Assembly: GCF_004011175.1 (NCBI RefSeq)
Contig: NZ_RQXX01000007.1
Location: 304 to 64,303, forward strand
Direction of reading: 5' to 3'
Length of the DNA: 64,000 bases
Source of the DNA: Mesobaculum littorinae
GTDB taxonomy: Bacteria; Pseudomonadota; Alphaproteobacteria; Rhodobacterales; Rhodobacteraceae
How positions within the stretch are numbered: position 1 is the first letter of the stretch; each line of letters opens with the position of its first letter. The notes below the pieces were generated by a model. It searched no databases and was not told where the DNA came from. It worked only from the letters and a program-made list of their open reading frames with translations. Positions 50,834 through 59,657 of this stretch are shown piece by piece. The translations under genes were made by a program, and so were the position numbers.

Positions 50834-51958
50834 TCAGTCGTCGTCGAGCCTCAGCTCGGAACCCTTGGGCGGGGATCTACGGATATCGCGTTGCAGATCC
50901 ATGACATAGCCGATGATCTCGGCCACCGCCTGCCAGTATTGCATCGGCACCTGGTCGTCGACCTCGACCGTGTCGTGCAGCGCCCGTGCCAGGGGCTTGT
51001 TCTCGACGATCGGCACCTCGTTGTCGCGCGCGATCTCGCGGATCTGCCGGGCCATCAGGTCGGCGCCCTTGGCCACGCAAACGGGCGCGGTATCGGCACC
51101 GGGGGTATAGCGCAGGGCCACGGCGAAATGGGTGGGGTTGGTCAGGATCACGCTGGCCGTGGGCACCGCCTGGGCGATGCGCTGGCGGGCCATGCGGCGG
51201 CGGATGTCGGCGCGGCGGGCGCGGACCTGCGGGTTGCCCTCGCTTTCCTTGTGCTCGTCGCGGACCTCCTGCAGCGTCATCCGCTGTTTCTTGATCCATT
51301 GCGACCGCTTCCAGATGATGTCGAAGATCGCGATGGGAACAAGGAAGATCGTCGCCGCGATCAGGATCACGGCGATCGCCCGGCGGGCATAGTCCGGCAG
51401 GCTTTCAGGCAGCATGCCTTCGCCCGTGACGACCCCGCCCAGGTAGCGCTGCGCCACGATCCCGGTGATCGCGCCGATCACCAGAACCTTTCCCACGCTC
51501 TTGGCGAACTCGACCAGCGCATCGGCCGAGAACAGGCGTTTCAGCCCGCTGGCCGGGTTGAGCTTCGAGAATTTCGGCCGGATCCGTTCGGTGGCGACAA
51601 CGGTTTCGCCCTGGATCAGCACGCCGAAAAGCGCGGCGATCACCATGATCAGAAAAAGCGGCGCAACCGCGACCGCCACGCTGCGTCCGAGCCCGCCCAT
51701 GACCTGGCCCGCGTCGGCCAGCCCCGCGGCCCCGGCGCCGATCTCGATTTGCCCGGCCGACACGAAGGGCCCGGACAGGGCGCGCGATAGGTCCGGGATA
51801 ATCGAGGGGATCACGAAGACCGTCAGCACGAAGAGCGAGAACACCGTCATCATCGTGCCGACCTCGCGCGAGGAGGGCACGTCGCCCTTCTGCCGCGCCT
51901 TGCGCAGGCGCTGCTCGGTCGGTTCCTCTGTCTTGTTGCTCTTGTCCTCGTCGGCCAT
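50834..51958 (-). CDS. flhB: Flagellar export switch protein FlhB
   Basis: A 374-residue FlhB with four membrane spans and the self-cleaving NPTH motif at residues 274-277 (VILTNPTHFAVALRY). The N-terminus is charged (DKSNKTEEPTEQRLRKARQK), as in the family. The C-terminal domain (KGADLMARQIREIARDNEVP) is the specificity switch. It follows fliR with a one-base gap and ends the flgB-flgC-fliE-fliQ-sltF-flhA-fliR-flhB operon. Confidence 0.97.
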   Translation of the reverse strand: MADEDKSNKTEEPTEQRLRKARQKGDVPSSREVGTMMTVFSLFVLTVFVIPSIIPDLSRALSGPFVSAGQIEIGAGAAGLADAGQVMGGLGRSVAVAVAPLFLIMVIAALFGVLIQGETVVATERIRPKFSKLNPASGLKRLFSADALVEFAKSVGKVLVIGAITGIVAQRYLGGVVTGEGMLPESLPDYARRAIAVILIAATIFLVPIAIFDIIWKRSQWIKKQRMTLQEVRDEHKESEGNPQVRARRADIRRRMARQRIAQAVPTASVILTNPTHFAVALRYTPGADTAPVCVAKGADLMARQIREIARDNEVPIVENKPLARALHDTVEVDDQVPMQYWQAVAEIIGYVMDLQRDIRRSPPKGSELRLDDD

Positions 51959-51959
51959 G

Positions 51960-52712
51960 TCAGAGCACCAGCCGGCCCAGCCAGTCGGCGAAGCGGTCCA
52001 GGAACCCGGTCAGCATCGACGGCGCGGCCAGCAACAGCACCGCGAACCCCGCCGCGATCAGCACCGGCTGCGCCACGAAGAAGACGGGCAGGGTTGGCAT
52101 CATCCGGTTGGCCAGCCCCATGCCCACGTTCAGCACGAGGCCCATGAGGTAGAAGGGCGCCGCCAGCGACAGCCCGATGTAGAAGCTCGCGCTTGCCGCG
52201 GCGACCGTCTGACGGGCCATGTCGCCGGGCATGAGGCCGCCCGGGGGAAAGACCTCGTAGGACATCAGCAGCGCGCGGATGATGACGTGATGCAGGTCGG
52301 TGGCAAAGATCAGCGCGGTCGCGGCCAGCATCATCGCGGTGGCGATCAGCGTCGCGCCCTCGAACGCCCCCATCGAGGGCGCGAAGGCATTGGCGAGGCC
52401 GGAGACAAGCCCGACCTGGTAGCCCGCGAATTGCAGTGCGCTCATCAGGATGCGGGCCGTCAGGCCGATCCAGAGGCCGATGGTGATCTCGATCCCCAGA
52501 AGGACCAGCAGGGCCAAAGGCTGTTCGAGGTCGACCGGCCCCACCCCCGTCGCGGGGTAAAGGGCGAGGCTGACGAGCAGGGCGAGGAACAGCCGGTGGC
52601 GCATCGGCACGCCGGTTTCGCCAAAGGCCGGCAGGAAGATCATCGCCGAGCCCAGCCGCGCGAAGACAAGGGTATAGCCCAGAACCTCGGCGGTCAGCAG
52701 CCCGCCCAGCAT
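51960..52712 (-). CDS. fliR: Flagellar export gate protein FliR
   Basis: A 250-residue polytopic FliR: LGYTLVFARLGSAMIFLPAF, ALPLLVSLALYP-like LFLALLVSLALYP, GIEITIGLWIGLTARILMSA and FAGYQVGLVSGLANAFAPSM. It is part of the FliPQR gate. ATG 52712 overlaps the flhA stop (TGATG). Membrane spans cover most of the protein. Confidence 0.94.
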   Translation of the reverse strand: MLGGLLTAEVLGYTLVFARLGSAMIFLPAFGETGVPMRHRLFLALLVSLALYPATGVGPVDLEQPLALLVLLGIEITIGLWIGLTARILMSALQFAGYQVGLVSGLANAFAPSMGAFEGATLIATAMMLAATALIFATDLHHVIIRALLMSYEVFPPGGLMPGDMARQTVAAASASFYIGLSLAAPFYLMGLVLNVGMGLANRMMPTLPVFFVAQPVLIAAGFAVLLLAAPSMLTGFLDRFADWLGRLVL

Positions 52713-54814
52713 CAGCTTCCGACCGTCGCGACCGTGCGCAGCGCCGCCTTGCGGTGGATTTCGGTATGCGCGATCACCTGCGTCATCGGGCTGACGCGCT
52801 CCAGCATCGACCGGACATAGGCGCGGACCTCGGGCGCCACCATCAGCGCCGGCCATTCGTCGCGGGCGGCGAATTTCTGGATCTCCTGCCGGGCCTGCAG
52901 CACGAATTCCTGCACCCGCTTGGGCGACATCAGGAAATTGCGGTCGTCGCCGTTCACCCGCACCGCGTCGGTGAACTCGGCCTCCCACGCGGGGCTGAGC
53001 GTGATGACCGGGACGAAGCCGCCGCCATCGGTCAGGGTCTGGCAGATCTGCGTCGCCAGCCGCTTGCGCACGTGTTCGGTGACCCGCGCGACATTCGTGG
53101 TCGCCCGCCCGATCTCGGCGATGGCCTCGACGATCAGGGGCAGGTTGCGGATCGACACACGCTCGGCCAGCAGGGTCTGCAGCACCTGCTGCAACAGGAT
53201 CGCGGGCGAGGCGGCCGACAGGTCGGTAATCAGCTTCTGGTAGTTCTTGTCGAGCCCGTCCATCAGGTCGCGTGTCGCGCCGTAGGTCAGGAGCTCGGGC
53301 ATGTGCTCCTTGATGACCTCGGTGAGGTGGGTGGTGATCACGCTTTCGGGGTCGACCACGGTATAGCCGCGGCGCTCGGCCTCGGCGGCGGTCTGGGTGT
53401 CGACCCAAAGCGCATCCAGCCCGAAGGTCGGCTCCTTCGTGCGCTCGCCCGGCAGGTCGAGCGGGGCATCGGCGGGGTTGATGACCATCATGCCGGTGGG
53501 CCTGATCTCGCCGCGCGCGGCCTCGACCCCGTGCACGACCAGCGTGTAGGTGTTGCCGGGCAGGGTCAGGTCGTCCTTGATCCGCACCGAGGGCAGGACA
53601 AAGCCGTAGTCCGTGGCAAAGAGGTTGCGCAGGCTTTTGATCTTGCCCGGCAGCGCCGCCTCGCGGCTGGTGATGAGCGGCACCAGCGCGTCGCCCATGT
53701 CAAGCCGCAGGTCGTCGAGCTTCAGCTTGTCCTGCACCGTCTCCTCGGCCGCGGTGGGGCCGGCTTCGGCCTGCGCGGCGCGGCGCCTCTCGGCGGCCTC
53801 GGCCGCGTCCGCGCTGCGCTTCATCACGAGCCCCAGCCCCGCCATCATCGCGGCGAGGGTCAGGAAGATCATCAGAGGGAAACCGGGCAGCAGGCCGATG
53901 CCCAGAAGCAGCGCGGCCGCCATCCAGAGCGCCTTGGGAAACTTGCCCAGCTGGCTCAGCACCGCTTCGTTGGCCGCGCCCTCGGTGCCGCCCTTGGTGA
54001 CGATCAGGCCCGCGGCCAGCGACACGATCAGCGCGGGGATCTGGCTGACCAGCCCGTCGCCGATGGTGAGCGTGGTGAAGACGCTCGCTGCCTCGCCCAC
54101 GCCCATGCCGCGCTGCACGACCCCGATCAGGATGCCGCCCACGACATTGATCAGCGTGATGATGATGCCCGCCACCGCGTCGCCGCGCACGAATTTCGAG
54201 GCGCCGTCCATCGCGCCGAAGAACCCGCTTTCGTCCTCGAGCTCCTTGCGGCGGCGGCGCGCCTCCTCCTCGTCGATGAGGCCCGCGCCGAGGTCGGCAT
54301 CGACCGCCATCTGCTTGCCCGGCATCGCGTCCAGCGAGAACCGCGCCGACACCTCGGCAATGCGGGTCGAGCCCTTGGTGATGACGATGAAGTTGATGAC
54401 GACGAGGATCGCGAAGATCACCATGCCGATGACGAAGTTGCCGGCGACGATGAACTGGGAAAAGCCTTCGATCACGCCGCCCGCGGCCCCGGTGCCGGTA
54501 TGCCCCTGCGACAGGATCAGCCGGGTCGAGGCCACGTTCAGCGACAGCCGCAGCATGGTGACGACCAGCAGCAGCGTGGGGAATGAGTTGAAGTGCAGGG
54601 GCTTCGCGATCCAGAGCGACACCATCAGGATCAGCACGCTGAGCGACAGCGAAATCGCCAGCCCGAAATCCAGCAGCACCGGCGGCAGCGGCAGGAACAG
54701 CATCGCCAGCACCAGCGTGACGCCGATGGCGAAGGCCACGTCGCGGTTGCCGAGGCCCATGGCCGTCATGCTGTCGCGCGACAGCCGGCCCGGTGTGCCG
54801 GTTTGCAGGCTCAT
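52712..54814 (-). CDS. flhA: Flagellar export channel protein FlhA
   Basis: A 700-residue FlhA. The N-terminal membrane half starts AFAIGVTLVLAMLFLPLPPV and includes the conserved cytoplasmic loop FVIVTKGSTRIAEV-type sequence (NFIVITKGSTRIAEVSARFS) and FSLDAMPGKQMAVDADLGAG. The C-terminal cytoplasmic half (PSVRIKDDLTLPGNTYTLVV; LTEVIKEHMPELLTYGATRD) docks substrates and chaperones. Its start overlaps the transglycosylase stop by four bases. Confidence 0.97.
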   Translation of the reverse strand: MSLQTGTPGRLSRDSMTAMGLGNRDVAFAIGVTLVLAMLFLPLPPVLLDFGLAISLSLSVLILMVSLWIAKPLHFNSFPTLLLVVTMLRLSLNVASTRLILSQGHTGTGAAGGVIEGFSQFIVAGNFVIGMVIFAILVVINFIVITKGSTRIAEVSARFSLDAMPGKQMAVDADLGAGLIDEEEARRRRKELEDESGFFGAMDGASKFVRGDAVAGIIITLINVVGGILIGVVQRGMGVGEAASVFTTLTIGDGLVSQIPALIVSLAAGLIVTKGGTEGAANEAVLSQLGKFPKALWMAAALLLGIGLLPGFPLMIFLTLAAMMAGLGLVMKRSADAAEAAERRRAAQAEAGPTAAEETVQDKLKLDDLRLDMGDALVPLITSREAALPGKIKSLRNLFATDYGFVLPSVRIKDDLTLPGNTYTLVVHGVEAARGEIRPTGMMVINPADAPLDLPGERTKEPTFGLDALWVDTQTAAEAERRGYTVVDPESVITTHLTEVIKEHMPELLTYGATRDLMDGLDKNYQKLITDLSAASPAILLQQVLQTLLAERVSIRNLPLIVEAIAEIGRATTNVARVTEHVRKRLATQICQTLTDGGGFVPVITLSPAWEAEFTDAVRVNGDDRNFLMSPKRVQEFVLQARQEIQKFAARDEWPALMVAPEVRAYVRSMLERVSPMTQVIAHTEIHRKAALRTVATVGS

Positions 54815-55710
54815 CCGCCGGACCCCGCGGGGACACGGGTAAAGAGGGGCAGCACCGGCTCAAGCTCGGCTCCCGAGTAGATGCCGCGCCGCCCGCCGCC
54901 GGGCAGGCCGGCGCCCGACGGGCCGGCCTTCGGCAGGGCCCCGCCCGACAGGGCCGAGGTCCAGATCGGCCCGGTGCGGGCAGGAGCGGTGCGGGCAGGG
55001 GTGGTGCTGGGCGTGCGGCGGTCCGCGGTGTCGCGGGCGCCGTGATCCGCGGCTGGGCGCGAAGCACTGTCCTGCGGACCGCGACCGGCGCCGGCCAGCA
55101 TACGGAACCCGTCGATGCGATCGTTCGCCACCTGCTGGTTACGGGCCAGAGCCGAAAGGTAGATTTCGCGCTTTTCGGGGCTGAACGAATGGTAGGAGCC
55201 CGCCGCCAGCACCCAGTCGCCGGTCTTGTCGTAAAGTCCCCGCAGGAAACGCGCGGCGTAATCGACGTTGACCGCCGGATCGAAGCCGTCCTCGAGCGTT
55301 GCAAAGGCATCGGGGTGCCAGCGCAGGTTGATCTGCATGCAGCCCACGTCGATCGACTCGACGCCCTCGGCCTGGCGCTGGCTCACCCAGCCCATCGCAT
55401 CGGCGCGGCTGTCGAAGATGCGGCCCTCTCCGGCGGCATTCACCGCGTAGGGCCAGACGGTCAGCTGGCCGCCCCGGGTCGTCCCCGTCTCCTGCAGCCC
55501 GATCCCCAGAAGCAGGTTGCCGGGAATGCCGTGGCGCAGCTGGGCCTTCAGGATTTCGCGCACGCAGATCGCCTCGGCCGGTTGCCCGGAGGCCGCCGCG
55601 CGGGGGGTGCCACCCCCAGCGGGGGCCGCGTAGAACCCTTGCCAGTTGGCGCGCGCGGCATGCGGCAGCGCCAGCGCCAGCGCCAGGACGAGCGCGGCGA
55701 GCCCCCTCAC
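54811..55710 (-). CDS. SltF-like flagellar lytic transglycosylase
   Basis: A 299-residue periplasmic lysozyme-type transglycosylase. A signal peptide (LAALVLALALALPHAARANW) precedes the SLT domain (about residues 45-190). The catalytic glutamate is in LLGIGLQETG (Glu74), followed by VESIDVGCMQINLRWHPDAF and NVDYAARFLRGLYDKTGDW. The C-terminal 100 residues are disordered. SltF of Rhodobacter sphaeroides opens the wall for the rod; here FlgJ lacks a muramidase domain, so this gene likely fills that role. Placed between fliQ and flhA. Confidence 0.85.
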   Translation of the reverse strand: MRGLAALVLALALALPHAARANWQGFYAAPAGGGTPRAAASGQPAEAICVREILKAQLRHGIPGNLLLGIGLQETGTTRGGQLTVWPYAVNAAGEGRIFDSRADAMGWVSQRQAEGVESIDVGCMQINLRWHPDAFATLEDGFDPAVNVDYAARFLRGLYDKTGDWVLAAGSYHSFSPEKREIYLSALARNQQVANDRIDGFRMLAGAGRGPQDSASRPAADHGARDTADRRTPSTTPARTAPARTGPIWTSALSGGALPKAGPSGAGLPGGGRRGIYSGAELEPVLPLFTRVPAGSGG

Positions 55711-55976
55711 GGCGCGCCGCTCGCGATCAGGTCGAAGACATGAGACGACAGCCGTTCCAGCGTCCCGTAGGCAAAGGGCAGGGACGCGACCAGCCCCACG
55801 AAGATGGCCGCGATCTTCGGCACGAAGGTCAGCGTCATCTCCTGGATCTGGGTCAGCGCCTGGAAGAACGCGATCACCAGGCCCACGCCCAGCGCAAGGA
55901 TCAGGATCGGGCCCGAGGCAAGGAGCACCGTCCAGATCATGTCGCTGAGGATCGTGTAGATGTCGCCTTCGCTCAT
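55707..55976 (-). CDS. fliQ: Flagellar export gate protein FliQ
   Basis: An 89-residue FliQ with two membrane spans (about residues 13-38 and 52-75): ASGPILILALGVGLVIAFFQ, then ALTQIQEMTLTFVPKIAAIF. It joins FliP and FliR in the export gate. Its stop overlaps the transglycosylase start by four bases. Confidence 0.94.
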   Translation of the reverse strand: MSEGDIYTILSDMIWTVLLASGPILILALGVGLVIAFFQALTQIQEMTLTFVPKIAAIFVGLVASLPFAYGTLERLSSHVFDLIASGAP

Positions 55977-56033
55977 CGTCTCACCCTATCGCCGCTACCG
56001 GCCGGACAGCCCCCGCCAGGGGGCGCGATCCGG

Positions 56034-56357
56034 TCAGATCGGCATCTTCAGGACGTCCTGATAGGCCTGCACGAACTTGTCGCGCATGGCGACGGCCATC
56101 TTGACCGAGGATTCCAGCGCGATCGTCGCCTCGACCACCGCCTGGGTGTCGACTTCGCCCCGCAGCCCGGCCTGCGCGATGGTGTCGGCCTGGTGCATGG
56201 TCTGCACCGCATCCGCCGTCGCGGTCTTCAGCGACTGCGCGAAGGCCGCCCGGTCGGCCTCGGGCTGCGGCATCTCGGCCGCGGGGTCGCTGCGCAGGCT
56301 GCGCGAACTCTGGTAGGCCCCGCGCGCGAGGGAGGAGGAGATCAGGGGATCAGCCAT
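56034..56357 (-). CDS. fliE: Flagellar hook-basal body protein FliE
   Basis: A 107-residue FliE: FAQSLKTATADAVQTMHQAD (residues about 39-58), then TQAVVEATIALESSVKMAVA and MRDKFVQAYQDVLKMPI. It joins the MS-ring to the rod. It follows flgC by nine bases in the operon. Confidence 0.93.
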   Translation of the reverse strand: MADPLISSSLARGAYQSSRSLRSDPAAEMPQPEADRAAFAQSLKTATADAVQTMHQADTIAQAGLRGEVDTQAVVEATIALESSVKMAVAMRDKFVQAYQDVLKMPI

Positions 56358-56366
56358 GCGTCACGC

Positions 56367-56777
56367 TCACTTCAGAAGGTCGATCATGCGGTTGCGCATG
56401 TCACGGCCCGCTTCGAACATGTTCATGTTGGCCTCGTAGCTGCGCGAGGCTTCGCGCATGTTGGCCATCTCCAAGAGCGGGTTGACGTTGGTCATCTTGA
56501 TGAAGCCCTGCTCGTCTGCGGCCGGGTGGGCCGGGTCGTAGGACAGCTCGAACTCGGACATGTCGCGCGACACCGCGGCCACCGCGACCATCGAGCTGCC
56601 CGAGGCACGGTCGACGGCTTCTGCGAACGAGATCGTCTTGCGCCGGTAGGGATCGCCCCCGGGTTCCGTGCTCATCGAATTGGCGTTGGCCACGTTCTCC
56701 GACACGACCTTGAGCCGTTCGCCCTGCGCCCGCATCCCGCTGGCCGCGATCGAGGCGATGGATTTGAGAAAGTCCAT
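56367..56777 (-). CDS. flgC: Flagellar proximal rod protein FlgC
   Basis: A 136-residue FlgC: LKSIASIAASGMRAQGERLK, then VVSENVANANSMSTEPGGDP and YRRKTISF, with C-terminal NVNPLLEMANMREASRSYEA and NMFEAGRDMRNRMIDLLK. ATG 56777 fits the family. A 20-base gap separates it from flgB. Confidence 0.96.
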   Translation of the reverse strand: MDFLKSIASIAASGMRAQGERLKVVSENVANANSMSTEPGGDPYRRKTISFAEAVDRASGSSMVAVAAVSRDMSEFELSYDPAHPAADEQGFIKMTNVNPLLEMANMREASRSYEANMNMFEAGRDMRNRMIDLLK

Positions 56778-56797
56778 GTGTGTCCGTCCTTGCGCGA

Positions 56798-57196
56798 TCA
56801 GCTGCGGCCGGTGACCGACAGCGTGAGCAACTCGTAGCCCTTGCGATAAAGCGTCGCCGCCATCCGGTATTCCGAGCTGATCTCGGCCGCCTTCACGGTC
56901 TGCTCTTCCAGCGAGATCGAGTTGCCGTCGGGGCTGTGGGCGGGGGCCTGATCCTCGATCACCCGCACCGGCCCGGCACCGGTCGAGCCCGGGCGGTGCA
57001 TCGGGTCGGTGCGCGCCAGAGTGGTGCCCTGGCCGCGCTGCCCCTCCAGCATCTGCTGAAACGACGACACGTCGCGCGCCGCGTAGCCGGGCGTATCCGC
57101 GTTGGCGACGTTCTCCGCCACCACCTTCTGCCGCGTGGTCAGCCATTCCATCCGGTCCGACGCGACGCGGAAAAAGGCCATCGAGTCCATCTGCAT
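56798..57196 (-). CDS. flgB: Flagellar proximal rod protein FlgB
   Basis: A 132-residue FlgB: MAFFRVASDRMEWLTTRQKV, then VAENVANADTPGYAARDVSS, ending SSEYRMAATLYRKGYELLTL. It starts the large minus-strand rod-export operon. Starts at 57196, 57190 and 57181 are all in frame; 57196 is used, with AGGTAAC upstream. Confidence 0.94.
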   Translation of the reverse strand: MQMDSMAFFRVASDRMEWLTTRQKVVAENVANADTPGYAARDVSSFQQMLEGQRGQGTTLARTDPMHRPGSTGAGPVRVIEDQAPAHSPDGNSISLEEQTVKAAEISSEYRMAATLYRKGYELLTLSVTGRS

Positions 57197-57260
57197 AACT
57201 TGTTACCTGCCTCGTTGTTCTTTTTGATTTGATGGATAGCATGGATAAATTTGTTTTGCT
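57197..57260. promoter_or_regulatory. Divergent promoter region between flgB and fliI
   Basis: A 64-base AT-rich spacer between two divergent motility genes (TTTTTGATTTGATGGATAGC and following TGGATAAATTTG). The segment TTTATCCAT (reading minus) is shared with the region just before the fliK-like gene (GGATTTATCCATG). No standard promoter boxes are certain. Confidence 0.5.
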
Positions 57261-58619
57261 ATGGAACTTTCCATGCAAACCGCATTCTCCCAGTTATCAA
57301 GCTTTGCGCGTGACCTCGGTGCCGACAGGGTCAGCGGTCAGGTTGCGGCGGTGACGGGGCTCACCCTCACCGTGTCGGGGCTCGAACGGGCGCTGGGCAT
57401 CGGCCAGCGCTGCCGGGTGCACGGCGCCCGGGGCGACGGGGTGCTGGGCGAGGTGGTGGGCATCGACGCGCGCGGCACGCATGTGCTGCCCTTCGGCACG
57501 TGGCACGGCATTGCCGTCGGCGACCGTGTGGACCTGGCGCCCGGCGGCGATATGCTGCGCCCCGATCAGGGCTGGATCGGCCGGGTGGTCGATGCGCTGG
57601 GCCGGCCGCTCGACCGCAAGGGCCCGCTGCACGACGGCCCAGCCGCGCGGCCGGTGCGCGCGCAGCCGCCCGCCGCCTTCGATCGCCGCCGCGTGGGCGC
57701 GCGGCTTGAAACCGGGGTGCGTGCCTTCGACGTCTTCACCCCGCTCTGCCGGGGCCAGCGCATGGGCGTCTTCGCAGGCTCGGGCGTGGGCAAGACGTCG
57801 CTGATGGCGATGCTGGCGCGCAATGCCGATGCCGACGTGATCGTGATCGGTCTCGTCGGCGAACGCGGGCGCGAGGTGCAGGATTTCATCGAGGGCGATC
57901 TGGGCCCCGAGGGCATGGCGCGGTCGGTCCTCGTGGTGGCGACGGGCGACGAGCCGCCGCTGATGCGCCGCCAGGCCGCCTGGACGGCGACCGCGGTGGC
58001 CGAGCATTTCCGGGATGCGGGCCTGCAGGTGCTGCTGCTGATCGACAGCGTCACCCGCTTCGCCATGGCGCAGCGCGAAATCGGTCTGTCCGGGGGCGAG
58101 CCGCCGACCACGAAGGGCTATCCCCCCACGGTCTTCGCCGAGCTGCCGCAGCTGCTGGAGCGCGCCGGCCCGGGGCCCGAGGGCGCGGGGGACATCACCG
58201 GCCTCTTCACCGTTCTGGTCGAGGGCGGGGACATGAACGAACCGGTGGCCGACACCGTGCGCGGGATCATGGACGGGCACGTCGTGCTCGACCGCCGCAT
58301 CGCCGAACAAGGCCGCTATCCGGCGGTGAACCTGCAGGCCAGCCTGTCGCGGATGCTGCCCGACTGCCATTCCCAGGCAGAATACACCATCCTTCAGGCG
58401 GCCCGCCGCACGCTTTCGAAATATGCCGACATGGAAGAGCTGATCCGCATCGGCGCCTACCGTCCGGGAAGCGATCCCGAAACCGACGCCGCCATCCGTT
58501 TCTACCGGCCGGCAGATGCCTTCCTCACCCAGCGCAAGCACGAAACGAGCTCCGCCGCGACCAGCTTTGCCGAGCTCGGCCGCCTGCTCGATGCGGCGGG
58601 CGTGGAGCTTCCGGGCTGA
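57261..58619 (+). CDS. fliI: Flagellum-specific export ATPase FliI
   Basis: A 452-residue F1-beta-like ATPase. The Walker A motif AGSGVGKT is at residues 172-179, and Walker B is in LQVLLLIDSVTRFAMAQREI. The C-terminal block KYADMEELIRIGAYRPGSDP is typical. It energises export with FliH and FliJ. ATG 57273 (MQTAFSQL) is an alternative start. A strong hairpin follows the stop. It is transcribed away from flgB. Confidence 0.96.
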   Translation: MELSMQTAFSQLSSFARDLGADRVSGQVAAVTGLTLTVSGLERALGIGQRCRVHGARGDGVLGEVVGIDARGTHVLPFGTWHGIAVGDRVDLAPGGDMLRPDQGWIGRVVDALGRPLDRKGPLHDGPAARPVRAQPPAAFDRRRVGARLETGVRAFDVFTPLCRGQRMGVFAGSGVGKTSLMAMLARNADADVIVIGLVGERGREVQDFIEGDLGPEGMARSVLVVATGDEPPLMRRQAAWTATAVAEHFRDAGLQVLLLIDSVTRFAMAQREIGLSGGEPPTTKGYPPTVFAELPQLLERAGPGPEGAGDITGLFTVLVEGGDMNEPVADTVRGIMDGHVVLDRRIAEQGRYPAVNLQASLSRMLPDCHSQAEYTILQAARRTLSKYADMEELIRIGAYRPGSDPETDAAIRFYRPADAFLTQRKHETSSAATSFAELGRLLDAAGVELPG

Positions 58620-58629
58620 TGGCCCGACA

Positions 58630-58650
58630 GCGGGGGTTTCACACCCCCGC
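58630..58650 (+). terminator. Hairpin terminator after fliI
   Basis: GCGGGGGT and ACCCCCGC form a perfect eight-base stem around TTCAC, ten bases after the fliI stop. It lies between convergent genes and is followed by an inverted pair of GAGTATTT elements. Confidence 0.75.
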
Positions 58651-58658
58651 ACCCCCGT

Positions 58659-58722
58659 GGAGTATTTCGGAAGAGAAGAAGTCTCTCCCCGGGGCTTCTT
58701 TCTTCTCTTCGAAAAATACTCC
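58659..58722. repeat. Inverted pair of GAGTATTT elements (copies 2 and 3)
   Basis: GGAGTATTTCGGAAGAGAAG (from 58659) is mirrored by CTTCTTTCTTCTCTTCGAAA followed by AATACTCC (58695-58722). The two arms can form a long imperfect hairpin with a loop of about 13 bases (GTCTCTCCCCGG region). Located between convergent fliI and the DUF599 gene, it probably also terminates transcription in both directions. Confidence 0.75.
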
Positions 58723-58799
58723 CGCCGGAGGCGAAATATGCGCCCGGGTTCCGGCCCGGAGACCGGGTGCCAGAAGGCGTGCGCCGACAGGCGCTCATT

Positions 58800-59531
58800 T
58801 TACTTGCGAGCCACTTGCGGGCCCTCGGCGATGGGCGAGGGGGCGGACAGCAGGATCTCGCGCGGGCGCGAGCGGAACTCCCGGCTCCACAGGATCCAGC
58901 AGGTAAAGCAGGTGGCCGCGATCAGGGCCCAGGGGCCCAGGAGCCACGCCGCGGAGCCCAGCGAGAAATACATCGCACGCAGGCCGCGGTTGAAGTTCCA
59001 GGCCGCGCGCACGTTGATCTCGCCCGCTTGGGCCGCGCGGGCATAGGCGACGGGGTCGTCGGTGTCGTTCGGCACCGCGGCCATGACCACCGCGCAATAG
59101 CCGAAGAGCCTGTTCGACCAGACGAATTTCAGGAACCCGTCGGTGAGGAACAGGGCGACGAGCAGCAGCTTGATCTCCCACACCACCATCGGCACGTTGG
59201 CTTCGGTGAAATCCTCGGCGATCACGCCCAGGGCCTCGGAATTGCCAAGCAGCGCCATCACCCCGCCGATCGCGATGACGCAGGTCGATGCGAAGAACGT
59301 CGTTCCCTGCCGCAGGGTCGACAGGATCGTCGCATCGAAGATCCGCGGTTGGCGGGTCACGAACTCGCGCAGCCAGGCGCGGCGGTAGTCGGCCATCAGC
59401 ACCGTAACCGAGGGGCGGGCAAGGCCCGGGTTCTCGATCCACCAGCCGATGCCGCGCGAAGCGACGAGCAGCAGGGCAAGGGCCGCGAAATCCAGCGGCG
59501 TCAGGAGAAGAAAGCGGTCCAGAAGCATCAT
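58800..59531 (-). CDS. DUF599 family membrane protein
   Basis: A 243-residue protein with about four membrane spans (residues about 9-28, 78-98, 118-140, 190-215). Conserved-looking blocks are TPLDFAALALLLVASRGIGW, RPSVTVLMADYRRAWLREFV and FNRGLRAMYFSLGSAAWLLG, as in DUF599. Two adjacent in-frame ATGs (59531, 59528) are possible. Function unknown. It is divergent from glcD and convergent with fliI. Confidence 0.85.
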   Translation of the reverse strand: MMLLDRFLLLTPLDFAALALLLVASRGIGWWIENPGLARPSVTVLMADYRRAWLREFVTRQPRIFDATILSTLRQGTTFFASTCVIAIGGVMALLGNSEALGVIAEDFTEANVPMVVWEIKLLLVALFLTDGFLKFVWSNRLFGYCAVVMAAVPNDTDDPVAYARAAQAGEINVRAAWNFNRGLRAMYFSLGSAAWLLGPWALIAATCFTCWILWSREFRSRPREILLSAPSPIAEGPQVARK

Positions 59532-59657
59532 GGCACACAGACTAGGCCGCGGGGACGCCACTTGCCAGCCTTGGCGCGGCGTTCTAGCCTCGGGTCTCGC
59601 CGCCCGGTGGCGGGCTGTCCCGCCACGCACCGATACGCCGCGACAGGGAGGATCCCG

